Below, in pieces: positions 7,669-16,295 of a stretch of DNA of 34,735 nucleotides. The notes beneath the pieces are model-generated. The model saw only the letters and a list, made by a program, of their open reading frames with translations. It ran no database searches and had not been told where the DNA came from. The translations under genes and the position numbers were made by a program. Each line of letters opens with the position of its first letter. Positions within the stretch are counted from its first letter, which is position 1. The DNA is from Planctomycetaceae bacterium (GTDB lineage Bacteria > Planctomycetota > Planctomycetia > Planctomycetales > Planctomycetaceae), in NCBI GenBank assembly GCA_021732785.1, contig JAKFUG010000038.1:1-34735 (forward strand). Direction: 5' to 3'.

Positions 7669-9696
7669 CTAGGGAACGGTCGCGGCGGCCGGTTCTCCAC
7701 TGCTCCCCAGAGGCGACGGGGTGGGCGACGGAACTTCAGGAATCGTGGCGTTCATCGGCACGCCGGGGAAAAGATCGTTCTTGGGATACGGCACCGGCGA
7801 TGAGAATTCTGCGGGTTCCGTATCCAGTTTTTCGTTCGGCTTCGCATAGCTGCGGGCCCACGCTCGGCGGAGGGCTTCCTGCTGAGCGGCCGGCGTCCAT
7901 TCGCCTTCCGCCAGCGAGACATTGTTGACATCCAACACCGTCCCGCGGCGTTGGTGCAGTTCGATGATGGCTTTGTTGTAATTCACGAGGCTGGTGAAGT
8001 AGGCAATCTCCGCCACGGCCTTGCTCGCCTGTGCTCGCAGCACGAGGTCCACGGTGGCGTCGCGCACACCGGCTTCGTACTCGGCTTGCGTGGCCTGGAC
8101 ACGACGCTCGGAAGCCACGCGGCGGTCGAAGTTGGTGCGAGCATTCGCATAAGCGATATCGACCCGTTGAATGGCTTCCGCCAATTCGTGGCTGATATCG
8201 AGTTCCTGTGCCGCCAACCCGGTACGGGCCTTGATCAATTGCAGTTCGGTATTTTCCAACTGCGCCCGTGCGGCCCGCAGACCGATGGGCATCGCAAATT
8301 GCAGTCCCAGAGTCCAACTGGTTTGATCGCCGCGGCCCAATGTGCCGTAGGCGCTGTTGAATCCCTGGGAAGTCACGCCATCGTTGTTCGTGGACGAGAT
8401 CAGCTTATCACCGAACCCGTTCACACCGTAACTGGAGACGAAGTTCAATTGTGGATTGCAGGCGTTCTCGGCCGCGATGCGTTGTAATTCCAGACTTTTC
8501 ACTTGCCATTTTTGACGTCGCAATTCCACGCGCCTCGTCAAAGACTCGGCCAGTGACATCTCCCAGTTCACATGATATTCGGCTTCCAGCGGGTTATCCG
8601 CCGGGCGAATGATGCGGCCATCATTGACGGGGAGTCCCATCAGGCGGCGAAACTGGTTTTCGGTGACATAAATGTTGTTCAACGCCAGTTCGACGCGGGC
8701 CCGGGTGTCAAAATAGTTTTCCCGCGCCTGCGCTTCCGCGGCGGCATTGCCGCCGCTGGCACCGACCTCCATCTTGGCACGGACTTCACGCCAGCTACGG
8801 AGAGCGCTATCGCGGTTGGCGTTTTCCGCATCGTATTGCCGGTAGGCGAGGAAGAGATCCCAATAGAGATCTTCCACGTCGCGCAACATCGTGATGACGG
8901 AACTTTCGAAGTCTGCCACCGAGATGTCTTCGTTAATCCGGGCGATTGTCACCCCCTGGTTGACACCGAGCAGACCGCCCAGGCCTTGTCGTGACGGACC
9001 GGCGATGCGTGTGAATTCCACACCGGAACCCGCCCACAACGGTTGTGTAAAGGCGGCTTGTAGATTGCCGGCATAAGAAGAGGGGAACAATGCCGAGGGC
9101 GAATTCGTCCCGAGATAATTCCAGTTGTGGCTGACGCTGACGTTCCCGCCGGTCGCGATGGCCTTACCAATCGACGAATTGAAAACCCCGGTTTCGCTGG
9201 TATTCACCTGATTCGGAAGCGCGGCCAGATTCGCAAAGGCTTCGTTGCGTCCCCAGAGCATGGACGTGGAGAAGTTGGCATCGAAATCGGCCAGGGCCGC
9301 TTCCACGCCGCGGTTTCCGAAGAGGAACCCGGTCGCGCGCAGCGACGGATCGTAAACGGACGGCGAATTCGTCGGATTCGCCAGTAATTGCGCGGTCCCG
9401 GCCCGCGTGCGAATCATTTTGTTATTCGCCAGCGCCGTCGCAATGGCTTCCGCTAACGGCATGTCCCAGGCGACGATTTCTTCTTCGTCTTTGACCGTGC
9501 GCGGCCGGATGGAATGCACCACCCCTGCGGGCGTTTCCTGGTCGACATTGGGGTAGTCGACTTCCAGCGCATTGTTTCGATAATGCTGCAGATCGGCGTC
9601 ACCGAGATACTTGATCTCTTTGGGAGTGTGGCAGCCCACCATCGCTCCGCCGACCATCAGCGCGTTGATCCATCGGATCGACTTCGCCCACCGCAT
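7669..9696 (-). CDS. TolC-family outer membrane lipoprotein
   Basis: 675 aa from the ATG at 9696, which has a GGGGGGAC purine run upstream and gives a signal peptide ending AMVGC (lipid-modified Cys22). An ATG at 9768 is less likely. The family is the outer-membrane efflux channel of RND, ABC or type I systems. Evidence is the long amphipathic helical repeats, such as ARENYFDTRARVELALNN, then LTRRVELRRQKWQVKSLELQ, and ELDISHELAEAIQRVDIAYANARTN, with a QFAMPIGLRAARAQLENTELQL strand-helix junction typical of TolC. It is longer than the usual 430-500 residues, with an N-terminal extension of about 100 residues and a Pro-rich C-terminal tail. No pump or adaptor gene is adjacent. Confidence 0.88.
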   Translation of the reverse strand: MRWAKSIRWINALMVGGAMVGCHTPKEIKYLGDADLQHYRNNALEVDYPNVDQETPAGVVHSIRPRTVKDEEEIVAWDMPLAEAIATALANNKMIRTRAGTAQLLANPTNSPSVYDPSLRATGFLFGNRGVEAALADFDANFSTSMLWGRNEAFANLAALPNQVNTSETGVFNSSIGKAIATGGNVSVSHNWNYLGTNSPSALFPSSYAGNLQAAFTQPLWAGSGVEFTRIAGPSRQGLGGLLGVNQGVTIARINEDISVADFESSVITMLRDVEDLYWDLFLAYRQYDAENANRDSALRSWREVRAKMEVGASGGNAAAEAQARENYFDTRARVELALNNIYVTENQFRRLMGLPVNDGRIIRPADNPLEAEYHVNWEMSLAESLTRRVELRRQKWQVKSLELQRIAAENACNPQLNFVSSYGVNGFGDKLISSTNNDGVTSQGFNSAYGTLGRGDQTSWTLGLQFAMPIGLRAARAQLENTELQLIKARTGLAAQELDISHELAEAIQRVDIAYANARTNFDRRVASERRVQATQAEYEAGVRDATVDLVLRAQASKAVAEIAYFTSLVNYNKAIIELHQRRGTVLDVNNVSLAEGEWTPAAQQEALRRAWARSYAKPNEKLDTEPAEFSSPVPYPKNDLFPGVPMNATIPEVPSPTPSPLGSSGEPAAATVP

Positions 9697-9840
9697 CCGT
9701 GCGTCCCCCCCGAGACGGATGAGAAGTGCGCTGTCGCCAATTGACGACCGCCTGCTCCCCATTTCCACAGTTCTGCGTAAATGCCCCCGTCCTTAGGAGC
9801 TTCCACAGAATCCGCACTTTGGGTATCGGCGGTAACTTCC

Positions 9841-10155
9841 TCATTTCTCTATTTGTTTCGTCCGCGGGATCACAGCCACGTAAGGCATCCCTAAGGCCTT
9901 TTTGACCAAAATCGTTTCCCCCGCGTCGTTTCCCTCAATGGCATGCCCGACGAATTGTAGTACATATCCCAATACGAACGCCCCGATGGCCCAATCCCAC
10001 TTCGCTTGCCAGGCAAAGACCAGCGAGACAATGAACGTCATCGGAACTCCAATCACATGCAGGATTTGGTTCACGGGATGCTGATGGCGTTCGATGTAAT
10101 TCTGGATGAAATTCAGCACGGATCGGACTTTCGCTGAAGGGTCTACAGGGGACAC
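9841..10155 (-). CDS. DUF962 / Mpo1-like small membrane protein
   Basis: 104 aa starting at a GTG (10155). The sequence shows the DUF962 signature: RHQHPVNQILHVIGVP near the N-terminus and GYVLQFVGHAIEGN in the middle, with two hydrophobic segments at about residues 37-47 and 54-68. In yeast the homologue Mpo1 is a dioxygenase in fatty-acid alpha-oxidation that uses conserved His residues as iron ligands. The corresponding His residues (HP, LHVIG, GHAIEG) are present here. The bacterial role is not established. It ends 145 bases upstream of the TolC-family start on the same strand. Confidence 0.85.
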   Translation of the reverse strand: MSPVDPSAKVRSVLNFIQNYIERHQHPVNQILHVIGVPMTFIVSLVFAWQAKWDWAIGAFVLGYVLQFVGHAIEGNDAGETILVKKALGMPYVAVIPRTKQIEK

Positions 10156-10213
10156 GGTCTGATTGATCGACCGGTATGCCTCATTGGAGTTTAGTCCAAT
10201 TGGACCGAAACGC

Positions 10214-10246
10214 CAGAAGCCCGGAGGTTATCCCCCCGGGCTTCTG
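10214..10246 (-). terminator. Hairpin terminator after the secreted coiled-coil gene
   Basis: An 11-bp stem CAGAAGCCCGG/CCGGGCTTCTG (10214-10224 with 10236-10246) lies 36 bases beyond the stop of the coiled-coil gene at 10282 on the minus strand. The arm sequence resembles the hairpin after groEL. The 12-bp palindrome GTCCAATTGGAC at 10194-10205 lies next to it. Confidence 0.75.
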
Positions 10247-10281
10247 TGAGATTTCATCGTCAAAGTTCGCCCACCGGCAAA

Positions 10282-11928
10282 CTACTGAGCGAGCATGGTC
10301 CGCAATTCCACTAAAGCCGGGGTGACGCGGGACGAAATGCGGCCGAGCGTCGGCCGGTCTTCCGTCTGGCACTTCACGAGATAACCGTAAGTTTCACGCC
10401 AGAGGTTGTAGATGCTGTCGATCTCCCGGCGAAGATTGCTGGTCGAACCACCGGCCACCAGGTCCTGGTGCAATTGCAACGTTTCTTCGCGCAACTGAGC
10501 AATCGCCTCCAGACATTGACGCGAGAACTGCTGACGATCGCGGGCCAACCAGCGCTTTGCGGCGTATTCGAGCTGATCGGTCAAACCTTCCACGTTTGCC
10601 GCCAGTTCAATGGCCTGCTGGCGGTTCAGATCGCCGCTTTGCACTTGCAGCGATTGCCCCAGGGCCGTGATCGTTTGCTCGATCTGCCCCAAAGCGTTGA
10701 GGGCATCGTCACTTTCCAGATCGCCAAAGACGACCGAGAAATTGCGTTGTGCCTGTTCGATGTAATGGTAGGCATCCACCAGTTCGTCGTGATTGGCTCC
10801 ACTCTTCACGATGTCCACGAAGTGCTCGTTCACCCCGTAGAACTCGGTCGCCACTCCGGCCACGCGGTCGGCATGCTTGAGGTGCATCAACAACTTGAGC
10901 GACATGCGGTCGAAGAATTCGTCGATATTCTTCTTCAATGCCGACGTGAGGTAGACCAATTCGCCGGAGTCGACTTTCGTGGGCAACAGCAGCAATTGAT
11001 GGATTTCGCCATCACCCTGGGTGATGCGTCGCAGGCTGCGTTCGAGGTAACTGTTATTCAATTCCTGCAACTTGGCGCGTTGCGGGTACCAGATTTCCTG
11101 GAAGCGGGTGTACTCGTTGACGACGTCATCCATATTGCCGGCCGGATCATCCACCAGCGATGCCAGATTCAAAACCTGTTGCCGTGCGCGATTCAAATCG
11201 ACCTGATACTTCCGCGATTCGGCTCCGCGGATTTCGGCCTGAACGTCTTCGGTGAGATTCCTCAGATCCAGCGCGAGGTTGTTGGTCTTCTGGACCAATT
11301 CCTGGCGGTTCACCTGCGGCCGCATTCCAATCGAGTCGCGAATTTGCGTTTCGAGATCGCTGAGGGAGGCGACTTCTTCACGGACGTCTTTCGAGAGTCC
11401 GCGGACGGCTTCCAAACGGTAAGACAGCTCGCGCCAAGCCGCATCGAATTGCTCGAATTCCTGAATCAATTGCCGATGGTCGTTCAATTTCTGGGCGTGC
11501 TTGTCGAGGCTGATTGCCATCGCGGCCATCGAAGTGGCATCATTCACCATCGTGCGAATGTTCGGCAAACGGCGCTGTTCATCGGACAGGAGATACGTCA
11601 ACTGCGGAACTTCTGTCGCGAAGTCCTTGATCAGCGGTCGCACTTTTCGCATTTCGGCGGTGAGGGACGTCCCCGGTGTCGTCGGGGGGAATGTACCACC
11701 GCCCGGTCGCGTCCGACGGAGCGAGAAGTCGTCGTCCATCATCCCCGACAGATCTTCAATCGACTGCCGGGCTTGATCGCGGGTGAAGCTGGCGGGTGCG
11801 GTGCGCGGTTGGGCCTGGACCGTCGAAGTGAAGACGCCCACGGTCGCACAAACCAGAGCCGAGTACCCCAGCAGAGAAAGAACGGATGCGACCGGCCGGC
11901 CGATCCCCAAAGACGAACAGCGCACCAT
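10282..11928 (-). CDS. Secreted coiled-coil protein of unknown function
   Basis: 548 aa from the ATG at 11928, supported by AAAGGA nine bases upstream; a longer frame reaches 11967. The N-terminus has a basic start, a hydrophobic core (VASVLSLLGYSALVCATVGVF) and an AQA cleavage site, so export is expected. The mature protein starts with a disordered Arg/Gly/Pro/Thr segment, then is almost wholly helical with long heptad-like stretches such as LVQKTNNLALDLRNLTEDV and LNRQQAIELAANVEGLTDQ. No enzymatic motif is visible and I do not recognise a family. It is the last gene of the minus-strand block headed by bactofilin, 205 bases after the kinase, so membership in the operon is uncertain. Confidence 0.8.
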   Translation of the reverse strand: MVRCSSLGIGRPVASVLSLLGYSALVCATVGVFTSTVQAQPRTAPASFTRDQARQSIEDLSGMMDDDFSLRRTRPGGGTFPPTTPGTSLTAEMRKVRPLIKDFATEVPQLTYLLSDEQRRLPNIRTMVNDATSMAAMAISLDKHAQKLNDHRQLIQEFEQFDAAWRELSYRLEAVRGLSKDVREEVASLSDLETQIRDSIGMRPQVNRQELVQKTNNLALDLRNLTEDVQAEIRGAESRKYQVDLNRARQQVLNLASLVDDPAGNMDDVVNEYTRFQEIWYPQRAKLQELNNSYLERSLRRITQGDGEIHQLLLLPTKVDSGELVYLTSALKKNIDEFFDRMSLKLLMHLKHADRVAGVATEFYGVNEHFVDIVKSGANHDELVDAYHYIEQAQRNFSVVFGDLESDDALNALGQIEQTITALGQSLQVQSGDLNRQQAIELAANVEGLTDQLEYAAKRWLARDRQQFSRQCLEAIAQLREETLQLHQDLVAGGSTSNLRREIDSIYNLWRETYGYLVKCQTEDRPTLGRISSRVTPALVELRTMLAQ

Positions 11929-12133
11929 GGTGCAGAATCCTTTCTGAAGTCCGACCGGAAAACTCATCCGTGACCTGCGCCGATCCCGCAGGTTCTATAT
12001 GTCGCGGCACTCTACCGGAAGACTTTGCCGGTTCCTAGATGAGTTTCGCTGACATTCCATCCAGCAAGTCGATTTCCTCGAAAACTGATCTTGCTCAAAT
12101 CGCGAGTTTGTGATTTCGCCACCAGCGATGCTG

Positions 12134-13738
12134 CTATTGCGGACCGTTGTTGCCGGAGCGTTCCGTCGTTTGCGTGGAAGGAGCATTCGCGGGATCGCTG
12201 TTCGTGGCGGTGAGCGCTCCCTGATTGGCTCCGAACAGCCAGACTCCAATCATGATCACGACCACGGTCCCCAACGAAAGCAGCCCAATCGCGAGGGTCT
12301 TTTCCCAATCCCAGGGACGTTTTGGCGCGACGACGGGAACCGCTTGAGTACCGCGGACATTGATCGTTCGTCGCGATAAATCGGTGGCATTCTTGGCGAC
12401 CACCGTGGCCTTGGCGGAATCGCGTGCTGGTTTGGGAGCGATGGGCTCGACGCGGGGCGTCATCGGTTCCGGAGATCGTGGGACGGCCATGGCCGGTGCT
12501 TCGGCTTCCATCACCACCGCATCGTCCGTGACATTCAACTGCGGGGAGGCATACGCCACGGCGGGTCTTCCGCTGGGGGAAGACGCAGGCTTTGCCGACG
12601 GGACCGTCGGGTTCGCCGGTCGCGCAACGGTGTGCAACCCCGCATACTTGGCGACCAGTGCCGCATGGGATTCGCGCCAATCGTTGCCACCGTGATCGAC
12701 CAACCAGCGGCCGAGTGTTTCGGCCACATCGGCGGCGGTCTGATAACGATCGCCCGGCTTTTTGGCCATCATCTTTTCAACAATGGCCAGCAAGTCTTCC
12801 GGGATATCGGGCCGGTCGTACTTGATCGAAGGCGGCCGCCGCGTTTGATGGGCGAGCAAGCGTTGAACGAGCGAACCATCCGTAAACGGCGGATGCCCGG
12901 TGAGTGCGTAATACAGCGTGCAGCCGAGGCTGTAGATATCCGCCCGCAAATCGACCTTGTGACTGTCGATCGCTTGTTCGGGCGCGAGAAAATCGGCGGT
13001 CCCAAGGACTTTTTCATCGTGTTTGATCGTCAGCGATTCTTCATCGGACGCATTGAAGAACCGTGCGAGACCGAGGTCGAGCAGTTTCACAACGCCCGTT
13101 TGATCGATCAACAGATTTTCCGGCTTGATATCGCGGTGGACCAACCCGGCTTCGTGGGCGTGATGCAACCCGTCGGCACCCTGACGGATGTAGTCCACCA
13201 GTTCGATATACGGCAGCGGACCCTTTTCGAGCACCATCTTGCCGAGGTTCTTCCCGCTGACATACTCCATCACCAGGAAGTGAATTTCCGCGGCCCCTTC
13301 GTTCTGCTTGTCGACATCGAACGCCTTGACGATGTTCGGATGATTGAGTGAAGCGACGGCGCGGGCTTCGCGATGGAAGCGACCGAGATACGACGTATCC
13401 TGCACCTTGTTCGCCGGAAGCACTTTGATGGCGCAGCGGCGTTCCATCATGATGTGCTCGGCGAGGTAGACCGCCGACATTTCGCCGGTGCCCAGCAGCG
13501 ACAGGAGTCGATAGCGGCCGAGGATGAAGCCCTTGTGTCGACCCTGCAAAAGCTTTTCGCATTGCCAATCGGTCAACACTTTTCGCGCGACGAGCGACTG
13601 GGCAATCGCCGCGGAATCGGCGAGATCGACGCCGCTGCGCTGCAGGTCGTTCAGCAACGCATCGAAGCGCGGTGCATCGATCAGGCCGCTTTGTTTGACG
13701 CCAGCCAAAAAACTTGCGGCAGTCAGTTTGAGACTCAT
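12134..13738 (-). CDS. Membrane-anchored Ser/Thr protein kinase
   Basis: 534 aa from the ATG at 13738; an in-frame ATG at 13747 adds three residues, and positions here use the 537-residue form. Residues about 11-78 are the N-terminal helical module seen in many planctomycetal kinases (VARKVLTDWQCEKLLQG). The kinase domain spans about 79-350: glycine-rich loop LGTGEMSAV, Lys108 in CAIKVL, HRDIKPEN with Asp206, DLG at 224-226 in place of DFG, APEQ, and DIYSLGCTLYY. A Pro/Ala-rich linker follows to about 478. One membrane helix (about 484-506) is followed by a short Thr/Asn-rich tail outside, so there is no large extracellular sensor. It ends the operon that begins with bactofilin. Possible substrates are its neighbours, by inference. 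Confidence 0.95.
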   Translation of the reverse strand: MSLKLTAASFLAGVKQSGLIDAPRFDALLNDLQRSGVDLADSAAIAQSLVARKVLTDWQCEKLLQGRHKGFILGRYRLLSLLGTGEMSAVYLAEHIMMERRCAIKVLPANKVQDTSYLGRFHREARAVASLNHPNIVKAFDVDKQNEGAAEIHFLVMEYVSGKNLGKMVLEKGPLPYIELVDYIRQGADGLHHAHEAGLVHRDIKPENLLIDQTGVVKLLDLGLARFFNASDEESLTIKHDEKVLGTADFLAPEQAIDSHKVDLRADIYSLGCTLYYALTGHPPFTDGSLVQRLLAHQTRRPPSIKYDRPDIPEDLLAIVEKMMAKKPGDRYQTAADVAETLGRWLVDHGGNDWRESHAALVAKYAGLHTVARPANPTVPSAKPASSPSGRPAVAYASPQLNVTDDAVVMEAEAPAMAVPRSPEPMTPRVEPIAPKPARDSAKATVVAKNATDLSRRTINVRGTQAVPVVAPKRPWDWEKTLAIGLLSLGTVVVIMIGVWLFGANQGALTATNSDPANAPSTQTTERSGNNGPQ

Positions 13739-13852
13739 AGTATCCACGTCCTTCGCGGTCGATTGGCGAATGCCAACTCTGTTGCTCGCGGTCTTCGTTC
13801 AGTATTTTGCGTCCGAGCGAGTGCTCAGACCGGGGGTTCACTTCGCGTTGTC

Positions 13853-14308
13853 TCAACCAAAAATGCTGTCGACCGGGCCTTGTTGACCGATGCCGACGAC
13901 TTTCAACTCGTACACCAGCGTTTCTCCCGCCAACGGATGATTGGCGTCGAGCGTCACTTCTTCGTTATGAAACGATCGAATCCACACGTGCAAGGTTTCT
14001 TCGCCAATGACGGCGGCGACTTGATCCCCTTCGACAACGCGATCCGGCAATCCGCTGCGTGGTGCCGTCTGCTGCCAGCGCGCATCGCGGTACCCGAAGG
14101 CATGCTCGGGCATGACCGGGACCTTCTTCTGCTCGCCGAGTTTCATCCCGACGACTGCGCGATCCACGCCATCCACGACTTCGCCCGAACCGGCGATGAA
14201 GCTCATCGGCTCGCGATTCTGCGAGGTTTCAATCACGCATTGATCGTGCGAATACGTCGTGTAATGCACACGCACGCGGTCGCCCGGTTTCACCACATTG
14301 ATCGCCAT
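13853..14308 (-). CDS. FKBP-type peptidyl-prolyl isomerase, SlyD-like
   Basis: 151 aa from the ATG at 14308, which has AGGAAG upstream. The FKBP half-domains are recognisable: GDRVRVHYTTY, then GSGEVVDGVDRAVVGMKLGE and a PEHAFGYRD segment, followed by an inserted flap-like region and the C-terminal NHPLAGETLVYELKVVGI. NHPLAG is the hallmark of SlyD-type FKBPs. The insert has the position of the SlyD chaperone flap. There is no His-rich metal-binding tail and no signal peptide, so it should act in the cytoplasm as a folding helper. It starts 10 bases after the TPR gene and lies 114 bases upstream of the kinase, so it is probably part of the same transcript. Confidence 0.92.
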   Translation of the reverse strand: MAINVVKPGDRVRVHYTTYSHDQCVIETSQNREPMSFIAGSGEVVDGVDRAVVGMKLGEQKKVPVMPEHAFGYRDARWQQTAPRSGLPDRVVEGDQVAAVIGEETLHVWIRSFHNEEVTLDANHPLAGETLVYELKVVGIGQQGPVDSIFG

Positions 14309-14318
14309 CAATTGCTTC

Positions 14319-16289
14319 CTATAACAAATCGCCCAGGACGTGCGCGTTGCGATTCCGTCGATTCGAAACCTCTTCCGCCAGTTGCAACGCCTCGTCGAGA
14401 CGACCGGCCGATTCCAGCATGCCGACAAATTCCTCGAGCGTTTGTGCGGTCCGCGCCGTTGTCTGCGGGTCCGCTTCGTCATCCATTAATTTCAAGGCTC
14501 GCTGCATCCACGGGCGGAACTCCTGGAAATTCTGCTGCAACAATTGCAGCCGCGCCAGTCGTTCGACGCAGGCGGCAATGTCTTTCGGCGTGGCCCCCGG
14601 CATCCGCTCCGTCAAGGTCATCGCCCGGCGGAAGTACGCTTCGGCGTCCTGCGGGCGACCGCTCGCAACGAGGGCATCGCCGATCCGCATTAACGCGCCG
14701 CGCAAGCTGGGATGATCCAGTCCGATGAGTCCCTCGCGCAGTGCCAGTTCCTGCCTTGAGAACGATTCTGCATGGGCAAAGTCCGCGTGATGCCATGCCG
14801 ATTCGGCGAGCACTCCCGCCAGTTCGGCCATCTCGGGGGCCGTTCGTTCGAGCAAGCGCTCGGCTACGGCGAACGCCTTCCGCGAGTTTCGCGAAGCCTG
14901 GTCCCAGTTCCCGCAACCGAGTGCGACCTGAGCGCGGAGGCGGTAGACGGTCACCAGATCCGGGTGATTGAATTCCGTGATCGCCTTCAACAACTCCCCG
15001 GCCCGTTGCAATGCCGAGGACGCGAGTGCCCATTCCCCCGCCGCGCAGAGGGCTTCCCCTTCCGTGAGAGCCGCGAGCGCCACATCGACGTCATTCGCAT
15101 CGGTCGCACCATCGAGTTCGCGAACGGCGAGCGATGCGTGTCGCAATGCCGCTAGATGTTCTCTTCGCGCCAGCGCGATCTGCGCGAGCATTCGGAGTGT
15201 CGCCGAAAGAGAGATATCCCGGCGGGGCAAAAGTTCTTCCTGGATCGACAAGGCTTGTTGCGCGAGGCGTTCGGCATTGGCGATGCGCCCCCGGCCGAGA
15301 TAAACCCGTGCTTGCGAGCAAAGCACCAAGGCCACTTGCGCATGCCGCGGCCCCAAGACGTCTTCGAGAATCCGCGACGACTCATCGAGCAACGGTTCGG
15401 CTTCGGCCCATTTGCCGCGACGAATGAGCACATCGGCGAGCAATCGTAACGACCGGGCCAATTGCGGGTGCTTCTCGGAAAGTGCCCGTCGTCGAAGTGC
15501 CAGCGCGTCGCGGAAATATTTTTCGCTTTGACACCAGGCGCCCATGGCACAGCGAATTTCCCCCAGTTCGGTCAGCGACTGGGCGGTCAGCGGATGATTT
15601 TCCGTGAGTCGTGTTTGCGCGATCTGCAACGCGCGCTGACTGTTGATCTCGGCATCGGTAAACCGTCGTTGCTGCCGCTGACAGACCGACAGATTGTGCA
15701 GCGGAGCCATTAAACGGGGATCGGTCACCCCCAGCAATTTTTCGAGTGAGACGAGGTTGCGCCGGAAGAGCCGTTCGGCCAGCACGTACTCACGCTGGGA
15801 CAGATGGAGTGCCGCGAGATTATTGCGCGTACGCAACACGTCAACGTGATCGTCGGGGAGTTGGCCGATCAGCAATGCCGCTGCGCTGCGGGCGGCTTGC
15901 CATGCTTCCGGGTACCGTTCCTGTGCGAAATAAACTTCCGTGAGCTGGTTGTTCGCCTGTGCGAACTCCATCGTCGTATCGGCGCGATCTTCCCGCAGCA
16001 GCGCGACGGCTTCGTGCAGTCGCGTTTCTGCGGCGGTCAAGTCGCCGTCGCGCATGGCCAGCGTCGCGGCTTGCATGCGGATGACAGCCCGATCGGGAAG
16101 GGTCGCCTCGACCGATTGATCCATGTCCGCGATGACGGCATCCCATGCGATGCGGCTCTCGCCAACGCGGTCCTCATCGAGCAGCGATTCCGCCAGCCGT
16201 TGGAGCGCCTTGAGCACGCGCGGATCGCCCACGTCCCCGTGCGCACGGGCCGCGGCAATCTGCTGCTGCAACTGGCTGTCTCCCGTCAT
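14319..16289 (-). CDS. Large TPR protein (kinesin-light-chain-like repeats)
   Basis: 656 aa from the ATG at 16289; a GTG at 16295 directly after the preceding stop is an alternative. The protein consists of TPR repeats throughout, many of the 42-44-residue kinesin-light-chain type: for example LHEAVALLREDR, AERLFRRNLVSLEKLLG, DAEINSQRALQIAQTRL and YFRDALALRRRALSEKHPQLA. No signal peptide or membrane segment is visible, so it should be a cytoplasmic protein-protein scaffold. It abuts the 908-aa gene without a gap, indicating translational coupling, and precedes the FKBP gene by 10 bases. It may hold the operon's other products together, by inference. Confidence 0.9.
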   Translation of the reverse strand: MTGDSQLQQQIAAARAHGDVGDPRVLKALQRLAESLLDEDRVGESRIAWDAVIADMDQSVEATLPDRAVIRMQAATLAMRDGDLTAAETRLHEAVALLREDRADTTMEFAQANNQLTEVYFAQERYPEAWQAARSAAALLIGQLPDDHVDVLRTRNNLAALHLSQREYVLAERLFRRNLVSLEKLLGVTDPRLMAPLHNLSVCQRQQRRFTDAEINSQRALQIAQTRLTENHPLTAQSLTELGEIRCAMGAWCQSEKYFRDALALRRRALSEKHPQLARSLRLLADVLIRRGKWAEAEPLLDESSRILEDVLGPRHAQVALVLCSQARVYLGRGRIANAERLAQQALSIQEELLPRRDISLSATLRMLAQIALARREHLAALRHASLAVRELDGATDANDVDVALAALTEGEALCAAGEWALASSALQRAGELLKAITEFNHPDLVTVYRLRAQVALGCGNWDQASRNSRKAFAVAERLLERTAPEMAELAGVLAESAWHHADFAHAESFSRQELALREGLIGLDHPSLRGALMRIGDALVASGRPQDAEAYFRRAMTLTERMPGATPKDIAACVERLARLQLLQQNFQEFRPWMQRALKLMDDEADPQTTARTAQTLEEFVGMLESAGRLDEALQLAEEVSNRRNRNAHVLGDLL

Positions 16290-16295
16290 CGTCAC

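Noticed and set aside
10468-11973. 501-codon plus-strand frame opposite the secreted coiled-coil gene
   Set aside because: Antisense shadow, rich in His, Gln and Ile as expected from complementing a Leu/Gln/Glu-rich helical gene.
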